A DNA stretch of 64,000 nt from Meconema thalassinum (taxonomy: Eukaryota > Arthropoda > Insecta > Orthoptera > Tettigoniidae), in contig OX336393.1 of NCBI GenBank assembly GCA_946902985.2, forward strand, positions 52,387,265 to 52,451,264, in the 5' to 3' direction. The notes below the pieces were generated by a model. The model ran no database searches, was not told the DNA's origin, and saw only the letters and a program-made list of their open reading frames with translations. The translations under genes were made by a program, and so were the position numbers. How positions within the stretch are numbered: the first letter of the stretch is position 1; every line of letters begins with the position of its first letter. Below, piece after piece: positions 48,763 to 60,853 of the stretch.

Positions 48763-51544
48763 TTTTCGACCCCCTCCCCTTGCAAAGAAGCATATGAGAC
48801 TCAATTTTGGGGGTGTAACAGTCCATTTCGTAAAGTTGTTGTTAAGCGCTTCTTATAACATGCAAGGTAACATATAACAAAATAGCATACAGGAAAAAGT
48901 GAATAACAGGATTAAAACATATGAATTTAATAAACAGATCAACAAATTTACACTATTTACAACAAAAACACTCCCAAATGACACCCACTTGAATTAAAAT
49001 TGCCAAACTAGGCCTGATCTCAGGAGAGATCGTAAACATCTGAACCAAATGTCCCAAATTACTGCAATGACATGTGCGTGTGCGGCTTCCCTACATGCGG
49101 TACGATGTGTACAATTAATGCGAGATTCTTTACCATCCAGTAAACCTTCAGGGGACGAATCTGCATTGTCTTAGAGCTAGACAGACACGAGGAACCAACT
49201 AAACACTAATTAAACTAAATCCGACACTTCCTACACTGAATAAGACAAAATAATTTCCGCATGAAATTGGATTCAAAGAATTGCCGTAGCAAACAACATT
49301 AACGCCTAAAATTAGGACTTTTCAAATCAACACAAGTAAATCAATACGTGACCAATCAAGAAAAATACACACATGGCCGCTTGCCATTTTTACAAGAAAA
49401 ACAAAATACACCCAACGGTGTCACAACAGACAACAATATAACAATATAAGCAAATGAAATGAGTCACAGAAACACTAGGCTCAGAGCCAACATTTACATC
49501 ATAAAAACAAATATTTCATTTCATACGATATGCGGTAATTCGTAACGGACATGGCGAACTCCCCATTAATATTATGATCCAATGACCATTACAAGAACAG
49601 GTTTGCTACAGATAGCTTACAGGGGTCAGTCGGTCAGCTGGACTGCCTAAACGATGAATCACCAGACATAGACGGGCGCAAGGTGGAATCTGCACATCTG
49701 TCAACCCACGTGTAAACATACCTCGGCCTGCCGTAGCAATGGCTCGAGTCTCGAAGGAGCGTGCTCCCAATAGCACATAATATACGTGTGTGTGTCAAAT
49801 AAAAATATCTTAACATTTCCCAAGGAAATCCAAGAATCAGCACAGGACAAGGTACAGTAGCCTCCAAGAGCGCTCTGCCTTTCCATAAAATACCAACAAA
49901 ATTTGAGGGCAGTAGACACATTCTACCCCTCATCACGAAGAATCAAATACACACACCTTGACACAATACACACACCAGAATCACACGTATGGGTTTGACA
50001 GAAACCTGAAATAAAAGACATAAATATTTCCACCGACTTGCGTCCCCAGTCTAGTCCGTGACTGAAGATCCTGAAAAGGGATGTTAAAAAAATCAAAAAT
50101 ATAGAACTAAGGTGTTCTACGGTGACATCTTAACTTGTTGCGCTCGGCAACCCTAGTATGAATAAAAACCTGTTCGTAAAACATCTAACAACTTTTACCC
50201 CCTTCTCCTACTTAAAATGAATTTAAATACAGCACCATTTATCGACCATGACGAATTTCGCATTCGCATGAATAAAACCCACATGCACGCGCCGTGCATA
50301 CTAATAATGACTCATAAGAAAAATATACAATCAAACAAACTTTTGGCCACGTGCCAACGTACATTTAACAGATAACAGTGTCGGCGCACAAAATCTAAAA
50401 TACACAAGAAGAACCATGAATAAAAATTATTTACACGTTCCCGCGTCTAATCTAGCTACATATTGAATAAATCAATGGTTTGTACATCACCGTCTAGCCT
50501 GCAGAAAATCAACCTCCATCCCGGTGCATTCCCCCACGGGAAATCTACTCCGTCATCGTCGACATTCTGGTAGAGGCGTAGCACATCATTCCACCAATCG
50601 ACCTTGCTGTAGACATCTTGGCGTGGCTTCTTGAAAAGAAATGTTCAAAATTAATATTCTACCTAGCTAGAATCGCTATGAGCTACTGACTTTCACTCAA
50701 AAGTCCTGGGTGATTACTCCACGTTGAACTGGCCTTATCTAAGCATTTGCTTACTTCACACGCACATATACATCACACAAAAATATAACACAAAATTTAC
50801 AGAAAATATTACAATCTTAGCCCGCCACGCAGCTGGCATTTAACAAGTCTCACAAATTACGTATGCCGAGTAGCGCTTATCTCAACTCGAGATCTCCCCT
50901 CCGCTAGGCATGAACTCTGCTCCCAAGAGTACAATAAAATGTTCGTTCAGACTGACGTAAAGTATGCTCACCAGAGCCTGATAAAATTGTGTCTCAAACC
51001 GGCGTGAACGATGCTCCTCAGAGCTCGATAAAGTTGTGTCTCAAATGACTCATCACCGATCAATTTATTAGAAACCGGCAGAATGGAATGGAGTGGGGGC
51101 AATCTGAGAAAATAATCTGTAATTTTCAACTCACAGACTTGGGACTAGTATCAAACTTCTTCTTTTTATTTAAACGTCTCAATGCACTTATGCGGAATCC
51201 GATCACATCGGCGGTTCTTCATACACGTGTTTTCAGCGCCTTTTTTTTGGTACGCACATCTCCGCGTGGTCCAGGCGTCCTCTCTCCTGATTCGCTGATT
51301 CAATCGTGTATCGGTTGGAAATTCACCTCTGGCACGCCCATAATGACGCCGAATTTTATGCGCGTTCACCCTGAATTTGTCCTTGAACTGGGCTTACCCG
51401 GTCATCCCCAGGAATAACTATCACGCCACCTCTGTTGCAAGCGTTGCGACACACTACCTGTCTTCCGTTGACCACTCCAACAGGCACTGCCTGGATATAA
51501 GTAATAATAATAATAAAAATCATGAGGACTTATTGATCGGCAAA
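48763..51544. other. Unassigned, about 2.8 kb
   Basis: TGTAACAGTCC at 48814 is identical to the start of the putative LTR at 62081, so an LTR end may lie here; I could not find its partner end or a coding region. The rest has short open frames only. Confidence 0.3.
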
Positions 51545-52662
51545 TAAATAAGGGTTCATTTGTCATAGTAACCATGACGTCAGCCCAGCATGCAGTGGGA
51601 GGGGTGAATGTTGAAGGCACTAGGAGGAGGCCAGGTTGATGCAGGGCCTCCTGCCAGGTGTCTGTTGTCATGGTAACCATGACGTCAGCCCAGCATGCAG
51701 TGGGAGAGGTGAATGTTGAAGGCACTAGCAGGAGGCCAGGTTGATGCAGTGCCTCCTGCCAGGTGTCTGTTGTCATGGTAACCATGACGTCAGCCCAGCA
51801 TGCAGTGGGAGGGGTGAATGTTGAAGGCACTCGGAGGAGGCTAGGTTGATGCAGGGCCTCCTGTCAGGTGTCTGTTGTCATGGTAACCATGACGTCAGTC
51901 CAGCATGCAGTGGGAGGGGTGTATGTTGAAGGCACTAGCAGGAGGCCAGGTTGATGCAGGGCCTCCTGTCAGGTGTCTGTTGTCATGGTAACCATGACGT
52001 CAGCCCAGCATGCAGTGGGAGGGGTGAATGTTGAAGGCACTAGCAGGAGGCCAGGTTGATGCAGTGCCTCCTGCCAGGTGTCTGTTATCATAGTAATCAT
52101 GACGTCAGCCCAGCATGCATTGGGAGGGGTGAATGTTGAAGGCACTAGGAGGAGGCCAGGTTGATGCAGGGCCTCCTGCCAGGTGTCTGTTGTCATGGTA
52201 ACCATGACGTCAGCCCAGCATGCAGTGGGAGGGTGAATGTTGAAGGCACTAGCAGGAGGCCAGGTTGATGCAGTGCCTCCTGCCAGGTGTCTGTTGTCAT
52301 GGTAACCATGACGTCAGCCCAGCATGCAGTGGGAGGGTGAATGTTGAAGGCACTAGCAGGAGGCCAGGTTGATGCAGTGCCTCCTGCCAGGTGTCTGTTG
52401 TCATGGTAACCATGACGTCAGCCCAGCATGCAGTGGGAGGGTGAATGTTGAAGGCACTAGCAGGAGGCCAGGTTGATGCAGGGCCTCCTGCCAGGTGTCT
52501 GTTGTCATGGTAACCATGACGTCAGCCCAGCATGCAGTGGGAGGGTGAATGTTGAAGGCACTAGCAGGAGGCCAGGTTGATGCAGTGCCTCCTGCCAGGT
52601 GTCTGTTGTCATGGTAACAGAGACGTCAGCCCAGCATGCAGTGGGAGGGTGAATGTTGAAGG
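51545..52662. repeat. 105-bp minisatellite, long array
   Basis: Eleven units. TGACGTCA lies at 51575, 51680, 51785, 51890, 51995, 52100, 52205, 52309, 52413 and 52517, and AGACGTCA at 52621. The first six spacings are 105 bp, the last four are 104 bp because one G of GGGAGGGG is lost. Each unit has CATGGTAACC before the site (52100 is diverged) and the GCAGGAGGC/GCCTCCTGC hairpin, with some GGAGGAGGC variants. Confidence 0.97.
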
Positions 52663-53082
52663 CACTAGGAGGAGAGGCCAGAATGTTCCAGTTCCCCTCG
52701 CACTCAATGTTATGCAGCAGCAGTGATCATGCCCAAAGCAGAAGTCTTGTCCGTAAACAGGGATTTAACGTGTTCCAATGAGGATGTTATTCGTTCCTTG
52801 AAATTCCCTTTCCTAGGAACAGTGAGTTTATATAATTATGTTCACGTTCTCGCCTTCTGTGTCCAATGTTGTTGGTTCGAGGTCCCGCGAAATCGGTGTG
52901 CATCTGAGGGTGCTTAAATGTAACTGAGCCGTGTTAGCATGTCCGGAGGTCGCATGTTCGAATCCCAGCACTGACAGCGGTTATCCCCTGGTGTTTACCA
53001 CACACCCTCCTGGCAAATGCCAGGATAGTACCTTCCACATACACCTAAGTACACGAGGCTACATGACTACGATGTCGCAAAG
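52663..53082. repeat. Duplicated 3' flank of the minisatellite, copy 2
   Basis: Second copy of 48303-48724, including the SINE-like part at about 52945-53077 (TGTTCGAATCCC). It differs by a few substitutions and a small deletion near 52761. Confidence 0.9.
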
Positions 53083-54728
53083 AGGGCATCCATTAATTAC
53101 GTGAGGCGATTTTTCGACCCCCTCCCCCTCCCTTAATCCCCTAATCTCACGTGATTTTTTCAAAATTCGTATTTTTAACGTAAATAAGTTAATATGTGCT
53201 CGATTGCGTTGGATTTATTTAAAAAGAACAATTCGCTTAATTATTTTTGTTTAAAACTAGGTCTAGTTATGACTTCTGAGAACGTAGCCTAAAATCACAG
53301 TGAGAAAATTGAACAATATAAAACTTCAGTAGGAACTACTAAAATTCGTAAAAGAATATTCACTCTAATTCAGTCCACGGAGACTTATGTATGATCTCAA
53401 GAGTGACTACTGGAACCAACATGTCCATGTAGTTTTCCGTAAAATTATCTGCTCCTTCAACTTCCTTCAACAATCGAAGGGCTACTGTGCTACTTTGTGG
53501 CGTTCGCATAACCGCGATAAATATTATCCCCCCAAGGGCTCACATCTATTGGGACGTGGGTTGGCGACCACGGGACCCCAGATGAGTCCATCATTGCTTC
53601 AACTACTTGTGCCGGGCTTCTCTCCGTCTTCATTCCTGTCGACCTCTCGTGCTCAACTCTTCTTCTGACCCCGACGGTATTAGGTATCCGAGGCCTAGGG
53701 AGTCTTTTCCTTTCCCGCCTTAATTGGCCCTTGTCTCATCTTATCTAATCCCTCGTTCTTCTAGGGATCCTTCTTTTTCTTTCCAATATATTTTCCTTTC
53801 TCTTTAAGGTTCCCGCACTGTTTTTGTGAATTGGCTCCCCGTGTATCTAAATTCCATTTTGTGAATATTTTGACTCTACACTACCTTTTGTAGGTATTTT
53901 CAACCTCAATTGCATTTTGTAAGGATTGACAATCTAAATTGCTTTTTAGTAAGTTTTTGAATGTAGGGGTACCATTTTTGTGAGTTTTCTGAATTTCAAT
54001 TGCATTTTGAATTTTCAACCTAAACCGCATTTTTCAAGTATTTTCAATCACAATTGCATTTTGTAGTATTTTGATTCCCAATTGCATTTTGTGACTATTT
54101 TGAATCTAAATTACATTTGTAAGTATTTTCAGTTTAAATTGCATTTTGTAAGTATTGTCAATCCAAATGAGTATTTTGAATCTAAATTAAATTTTGTAAA
54201 CATTTTCAATTTCAAGTGCATTTTGTAAGTATTTTGAATTTCAATCGCATTTTGTGAGTTTTCCGAATCTACATTGCATATTTTATTCTTCAATCTATTA
54301 CTTTTGTGAGTATTTTCCTTCTAAATTACCTTTTGTTAGTATTTCTACTCTACATTTTGTGAGTCGCTTCAATCTGAGTTCCATTTTGTAAGTATTTTCA
54401 CTCTAACTTAATTTCGGTTATGGTTTCCATTTAATTGTCATTTTCGCTATCACCCAGATCATTAGAGGCCGATAACCTAGATGTTAGGCCCCTTAAAACA
54501 ACAATTAGCATCATCAACATATATTAGTATCTGTGGTTTAGCCATATATTAATGGAGAAACATTTTTTTATTTAATTTAACTCAGTTCTCTCGCAATTTT
54601 ACACTATTTCTTGCGGGGAAATATTACGTGATATTTGCCGATACCCCCCCCCCCCCTCTCCGTCACGTGTGATTGGGTGAGGTTCAGCTCGACCCCCCCC
54701 CCCCCCTCACGTAATTAATGGACGCCCC
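53083..54728. mobile_element. DNA transposon with CAAAG target duplication
   Basis: The left end has GGGCATCCATTAATTACGTG (from about 53084); the reverse-complemented right end has GGGGGCGTCCATTAATTACG. CAAAG flanks both sides (53078-53082, 54729-54733). C-rich runs lie just inside the right end. No transposase is visible, and most of the interior (53530-54505) is a Penelope-associated module inserted later. The superfamily is not assigned. Confidence 0.65.
53530..54505 (+). repeat. Penelope-associated module, copy 4
   Basis: Same order as 34222-35320: GGCTCACATCTATTGGGACG, GGCGACCACGGGACCCCAGA, the TTGCATTTTGTAAGTATTTT repeat, then CTTAATTTCGGTTATGGTTT, ATTTTCGCTATCACCCAGAT and GATGTTAGGCCCCTTAAAAC. 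It lies inside the DNA transposon at 53083. Confidence 0.8.
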
Positions 54729-54733
54729 CAAAG

Positions 54734-55514
54734 CGCCTAAATGTAGGACATTACATTACACGTGGTGTAGTAGGTTCTGGCATACCCTGTATGGCCAAGC
54801 ATCAATATTCGAGCCAGTCCAGCTCGTACAGTAAGTGGGGGGGGAGGCATTTTCAATTTTCCACCCTCTCCTCTCCTCTCTGTGTAGGGGATTTTTATAT
54901 TCCGGCTGCCTGCTTGCTGTAGCATATTAAGATAACAAGGCCAACTCTACAGCAACACCACAAAGTTGGGAACTACTTCGCTCTGCAATATTGTTCAATT
55001 ATACGTTTATGTTACATTCTACCTCGTTTGACTTCCTCGTCCGATCGCAACTCAAGCTTGGTGGCGCAGAACATCAATATAACAGATGGTTCTTAGTCTA
55101 TACCGGGCAGATGAAAAATCTGTAATAATTATTATTATTCACACATAATATAGCTTTGGGGCTCCCTTTTTGTCGTAATGAAGTAATATTACACCTAGTT
55201 TCTTCCTATTAACTATTCCCATTATCAAATAAGGTTTATTTATATTTTTCAAATTTGACTTTCAGAAAAACGACAGTAATTTTCGTAACACTATAATTGG
55301 CCTTGATAGTGGCGGGAAAACAGTCATCTTAGTATTTTTGATCAAAGGAGCTGATGACCAAGGTGTCCCTAGACCCATCAACAAGAACATGAGCTATGTG
55401 ATTGTATTGCACCAACATAAGTAGATTTTCCCCCTTATTTTTTACACATTGTTCCGACTAACGTAAGCCAAAAATTGTCACGCGAGGACTGGCGCCATGG
55501 GTAAATCTGACCCT
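54734..55514. other. Unassigned spacer
   Basis: No gene is recognised. Confidence 0.4.
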
Positions 55515-56255
55515 GCGAGATTGCATTTTCTAGTTCACTTTTAGCATTAGAGAGATGCGGCTTCTTGATTGGCTGTTGTGACGAAACACGACTGCACCAA
55601 GGGCTGTGATTAGTCAGTGCAGTTATAGAGTGGAATCTATCAGCGATGTCGTTCCAGGTTTGAACAAAATATGTAGAACTCCCACTGGTTTTACTTCCTA
55701 TTTTCTTGGTACTTTCTATTGTAATGCACCTAGCAATAGTTGCATGATCATTGTTCCTAGGCCATAAGTGTTTCCGTAACTGCGGTGAATGGCAAGCTCA
55801 TTTTTCGGCTCCGTGGTTGCCATTTGTGCCTTTCAGGCTGTCGGAAATAAAATATTTTGAGCCACCTCCCGTGTGCATACAATTCTTGATCGGGAGTGGA
55901 TGATAACCTACTTCCGCATTCGTACAGAGTACATGAGCTAATCGATGAAAAACATTCTGCTAATTATTCTTCTTGACTTAAGAAGATACGGAAACACTTA
56001 TGGCCTAGGATCAATGATCATACAACTATTGCTAGGCGCATTACAGCTTATACGGGTACCTAGGAAGTAGGAAGTTAAAACAGTGGGAGTTCTACATATT
56101 TTGTTTCAAACCTGGAACGACATCGCTGATAGGCTCCACCCTATAACTACGCTGACTAATCACAGCATTGGTGCAGTCAGGTTTCGTCAGAATAGCCAAT
56201 TAGGAAGCTGTATCCTTCTCCAATGCTAAAAGTGAACTAGAAATTGCAATCTCGT
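55515..56255. repeat. Long inverted repeat (foldback)
   Basis: The left arm 55515-55778 and right arm 55987-56255 are inverted copies, about 265 bp each, with a ~208-bp spacer. Matching phrases include CTAGTTCACTTTTAGCATT / AATGCTAAAAGTGAACTAG and AACACTTATGGCCTAGG / CCTAGGCCATAAGTGTT. The arms differ at scattered positions and small indels. A transcript would fold into a long hairpin. It may be a foldback transposon or an inverted duplication. Confidence 0.85.
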
Positions 56256-57127
56256 GACCCGACCGTAAATAATATAGAAATAACTTAAATGTTCAAAAAG
56301 CTATGGACATGTTTCTTTTGCAGGGTGAAGTTCAAGGCTGGGAAGGAAGGTAACGTAAGCGATAGGAAATAAGGGCTGACCAAAATGAAAATATAGAGCA
56401 TTATCTAAGCCTCGGGTCAAATTCCAATGCGCCAATCTTCGCGGGTTAAGAAAAGAAGCAGCACGAAATTTTCAATAAAACAACACCCGAAAAGTTATTC
56501 TTGACAGTATCTTATATCTCACTTAAAGAATTAAAAACTGAATGAAATGGTTACAGTAATTAAATCTAGTGCCTTGTTGGCACCAAAAACTCGGTTTCCA
56601 AGCGCGCAACCAACTAGCGTGATAAAAGGTTGAAACGTTAATTGCTAACCTTAAGTCTGGACAAGAGCAACAAAAACAATCCATATTCCCTATTAATGTT
56701 CGGATGACACGGACTGTTATCGCATTGCATGACCTCTGGCATAAGCGATCTGTCATGTTCTGATCTCTAATGATTTATGTGTCAAAATAAATGAGAAGGC
56801 TTCTCCTCAAGGTCAAGCAGCTCCAAACTCACGATCAGAGATCATGTTTCGGTAAGAGTAAAGTTGACCAGAACCGAAGTAAATAATTCTCAGCCAAAAT
56901 ACCTGTAGTAATGGTAGGGAAAATATCTGGAGATGTTTAGTAATAGTTGTTGACTCCTCCGCTGTCTGTAGCCCACCCAGCCATCCAAAATATGAACACG
57001 ACTTATATAGATGAAATTCCAGCCGACTCTGCCATTTTTAGCATCATGTACAGTATTGCCAACCCCACGCATTCGGTACTATATCGCATCCGGCAGACCA
57101 ATGGTTTTTGCCTAGACCAATAATTGA
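56256..57127. other. Unassigned spacer
   Basis: No gene is recognised. Confidence 0.4.
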
Positions 57128-58215
57128 ATCGGTCATTTCTAAAAGGCCCCTATGTGTATGGAGATAAATTTTGAGAAAAACAAAAAAATATCTTTACATT
57201 TAAACTATTGACCTGAGACCAACAATTTTTGCTACATTACATGTCACTGCCATAATAGCTGTTTCGACATAAAGTTTGTTTGGTTTTGTTCATTAGAATG
57301 GACAGAATAAGCTTCCAAATTCTGCAAAATAAGGGCCCTTTAGAAATGACTCTCAAGAGTCAATATTTATGTGTACTAAATTTTTAATATTCTTGTGGTT
57401 ATTTGTTTTTTTTTAATGATCACATGTGTTAAACTTGCTAAAAACTCTAATTTGTAATGTTATCATTCTCTAATGTGCACATATTATTTACATAAAATGG
57501 TATTTCATAACACGGAGTACCATCTTTGTGTATGGCTCTAGTTGACTTATGTTGGGCATTTCAATAAATCGTCATAATACTCCACCTATTCATGTGGGAT
57601 GTACTTCATAACTTTCCTGATGTCTTCTATCTTTTTCGTGTTAATGGGAACACGTCCGGCTTACACAGGGCGCTAAACTCGCCAATATTGTTGTATACCC
57701 ACAACAGTTCCACACGTATAGCCAACATGAAGCCCCAATTTCTTATAATTCAGAAATCATTTTGCTCATCCCTTGACGTAAGGGTGGGTCATATCAAAAA
57801 TTCTTTCAGACGGAAGATTTTAGAGGACTATTGACCATTTTAATCTGTTATAATATTGTGCCCATTAAGGGAGGTATGATTGTTTCTCGCCCAAAACTCC
57901 ATTTTTCTCATCCCTTTGGTCAATGGTTAGGATTATCAAAAACCTTTACTGAGATGAATGTTTGGTCGTTATCCGAAGAATAGAACGATTTCATCTGTTT
58001 CTAGCTTGCTCTGGTTCCTTCCTAAACTGCCCCTGCTACCGCAGAAAGGGCCCTTTAGAAATGAATGTAAATAGCACTGGCATCCCGTGATTACACTAAA
58101 AGGTAGAAAGAGGTCTCTTCAGCATGGATTGGTGTGTTTACCTCTGAAGAATCCCAATCCATGCTTAACTCATTTTCACCAAACATGTCAGAAGGGCCTT
58201 TTAGAAATGACCGAT
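57128..58215. mobile_element. TIR element with internal end-like repeats
   Basis: The left end ATCGGTCATTTCTAAAAGGC is inverted at 58196-58215. The same phrase (GGGCCCTTTAGAAATGA) recurs in the right-hand orientation at about 57333 and 58047. An inner hairpin AGCATGGATTGG / CCAATCCATGCT lies at about 58118-58162. Flanks TGA and TAA do not give a clear target-site duplication. No transposase is seen. It may be composite. Confidence 0.6.
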
Positions 58216-58475
58216 TAAATTGTTAGATAGCTAATATAAACGCATATTGGGGTAGTCACGCATTAATCATCTTTATCCAGGCCAATGGTGGAGCAGTGAT
58301 ATTTGACAGTATTTTCAATTCCTAATGACTCCCAGAAAGGTATGTGAATGATATATGTTCAATAATCTATCATGTTCTGGTTTGGTTCCGGTTCTGGTAA
58401 ACTTCGCAATTAATTCATGTTTATCTCCCTTTAAACACACACGTTCACACCGTTATTGCAGCTGACCTTTTAGTA
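58216..58475. other. Unassigned spacer
   Basis: No feature is recognised. Confidence 0.4.
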
Positions 58476-59472
58476 CGAAGGTGGATCAAAAAGTTAGTTG
58501 CACTAACGCGCTGCAGCCGCGCGCTTGTGTGTCGCAAACGTGGGCACAGCGGAGAAAGGGACAGACACTGCCCACAGGTCTGTTAGACAGGTTGCTGTGG
58601 TGTATCGTCTTGTATGGTGTGAATAGCGGCCAAATGCAATAATAATGGCGCGTTGACTGGACGTTCACTCCAAATATGAAGTGCGTGCGACAATCCCATT
58701 CCTATGAGCCAAAAGGAAGAATTGCACGGACATTCGTCGTGAAATTAGTGCTGTGTATGGGGAGCGGGCCATTTCCCGGCAAGGGATCGTAAAGTGATGT
58801 CAGCAATTCGAAGCCGGACGCATGGATATCACGGATATCACGGACGAATATCGCGAAGGCAGGCCCGCAACATCCAGGACCCGTGCAAATGTCAACAGTG
58901 TGAATGCGATCATTAAACAGAACCGGCGCATTCAATTGAGATAATTCGCGACGCTGCACTTGGAATTCATGCCGAAAGGAACAACGATCAACGCGGCGTC
59001 GTATTGTCGAACGTTGCACCGGTTGCGTAAAGCGATTAAAGAGAAGCGCCGGGGGAAATTGAGCGCCGGTGTGATTTTGTTGCAAGATAACGCAACACCT
59101 CACAAGGCCCGCCAAACCAGCGCACTGCTGCAGCGTTTCAAGTGGGTGGTCTGGCAATATCCACCCTACAGTCGCGACCTAGCGCCATGTGACTTTCATC
59201 TGTTCGGTAAGCTCAAAACGGAGCTCGGTGGTCGAAGTCTCCAGACCGATGAGGAGGTGAAGGCCGCTGTCTCCGTGTGGTTGCAGAACGCTGGAGGAAC
59301 TTTCTATGCATCCGGCATCGACAAGTTGGTTGTGCGTTCGCAGAAATGTTTGGAGTCTCTTGGAAACTATGTGGAAAAGTGACGTTACATTGTATGTCGT
59401 TATAGGCGTGTTGCTGTTGTATAGGTGGTGAAATTAACTGGGAAGTGCAACTTACTTTTTGATCTGCCCTCG
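58476..59472 (+). mobile_element. Internally deleted mariner, second family
   Basis: Flanked by TA (58474-58475, 59473-59474). The inverted ends read CGAAGGTGGATCAAAAAGTT and, reverse-complemented, CGAGGGCAGATCAAAAAGTA, then AGTTGCAC; four mismatches in 28. The open frame 58960-59382 keeps the second and third catalytic Asp (LLQDNATPHKA, D43; APCDFHLFG, D78, 34 residues between) and the C terminus QKCLESLGNYVEK. The N-terminal half is scrambled and the first catalytic Asp is missing, so no active enzyme is expected. Confidence 0.88.
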
Positions 59473-59474
59473 TA

Positions 59475-60625
59475 GCGTGTGCCACGCTCTGCCCCTTCCT
59501 TATCTACAAGGATATCGCACCCTAGCACTCGTAGGAGCCTGGTGGTTCAAAATGATGATTGTTGCTTTAAGGGGCCTAACATCTGGGTTGTCGGCCCCTA
59601 AGAAATTGGGTGAGAGTGAAAAATTGAGATGTCCCCATATCTGCTTGGCGATAATCTATCGATTGTTACACCACACTCTTTTTCAACAAATGAAGGAGAA
59701 GGAGAATAAAAATAATGTGATTAGATAATGGACCAGAGGGACAATGCCATCTGAACTTCGCTTTCATTTTCCCAAAAATTCAAATTATATGTATTGAATT
59801 CCAGTTTTTTCCTGTAATATTGTGCCAAATGTATATGGCATGGCAATCACCGTTATATTAGAAACCTATGTATGGAATGTTTGATTGTAGGAGTTCTTCA
59901 GACTGGACTCATAATTCCCAAATTTTAGGACATAAAAATTATGTCAATCAATATCTAAAGAAATAAACAGAAATATTCATACACATTGTGTTTAGAAAAA
60001 TTATTCTCTCCCAATTTCCAAATTTTCAATAACATTGCAATTTAACTTCACAAATGGGGCAAATGACCTCGCTGTTCCACCCCTTAAAACCTCAATAAAT
60101 AACTAAACTTTACAAAAAAAATGAAATTTTCAACAACAACAAAAAAAAAGAAATTTTAAACTATTAATAAGATAACAAATTAGTTTTGCGAATGACTTTC
60201 CTTCTATTTAGGTGACATCTACACAAATCTTCGTACAAATCCATACATTACAGTAGTTAAAATATTTTTTGTCTCCAAAGTGTCCCCTTGAATACCCTAT
60301 GGGCTATGGGACCAATATTGGCAACTCTTTAACTTTGCATTACTGAGACCCGCAACCACAAGAACCTCTTAATTCTTTAGTTCGTAGCAAATGCTAACCG
60401 TCAGGTTGGTATGAACACTTGGTTCCTTCTAAGAACTAGACACTGCTTTATTTTTTTTTATTTTTTGGTTAGATGACCTAGATGTTTCACCTGCCATCAC
60501 ATGCACTTCCTCATTTTTTAAATATAATAATTTATTTTTATATACGGTACTATTTTCACTCTCGCACAATGGCTTAAGCTTGTATTTTATTTTCTGTTCA
60601 ACAAGTTACAATGTAACCAATTGAC
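59475..60625. other. Unassigned, with a short repeat fragment
   Basis: About 59555-59600 (GCTTTAAGGGGCCTAACATC) is the inverted 3' end of the Penelope-associated module. The rest is A/T-rich without a recognised gene. Confidence 0.45.
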
Positions 60626-60853
60626 CTACAGTACAGTACGTAACTTCTTCTCTGATATTGTGTCTTTCCAAATCTTTTTTGACTTCTTGTAGGCCACCAA
60701 GGTTGTTGTTGACTTCTTGTTCCACAGGAATGTGAAGATCTGGTTGGTTAACGTACTGTCATCCATCCTGTACAAATGCCAAAAAAAATTGCATCTCCTC
60801 TTCCGTATTCTTTCTGATATCTTTTCTATTTTTCTATATATTGTACCCGTCAA
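60626..60853 (-). pseudogene. LINE C-terminal fragment
   Basis: The frame reads KIEKISERIRKRRCNFFWHL then YRMDDSTLTNQIF, aligning with RIRKxRLxFYGHLxRM in the LINEs at 20120 and 28459. It is short and isolated, without the W-T-E-x-R tail. Confidence 0.55.

Noticed and set aside
51402..52205. Minus-strand frames with repeated PTACWADVMVTMTTDTWQEA, also at 47815-48258
   Set aside because: By-product of the 105-bp minisatellite (35 codons per unit); frames break where units become 104 bp.
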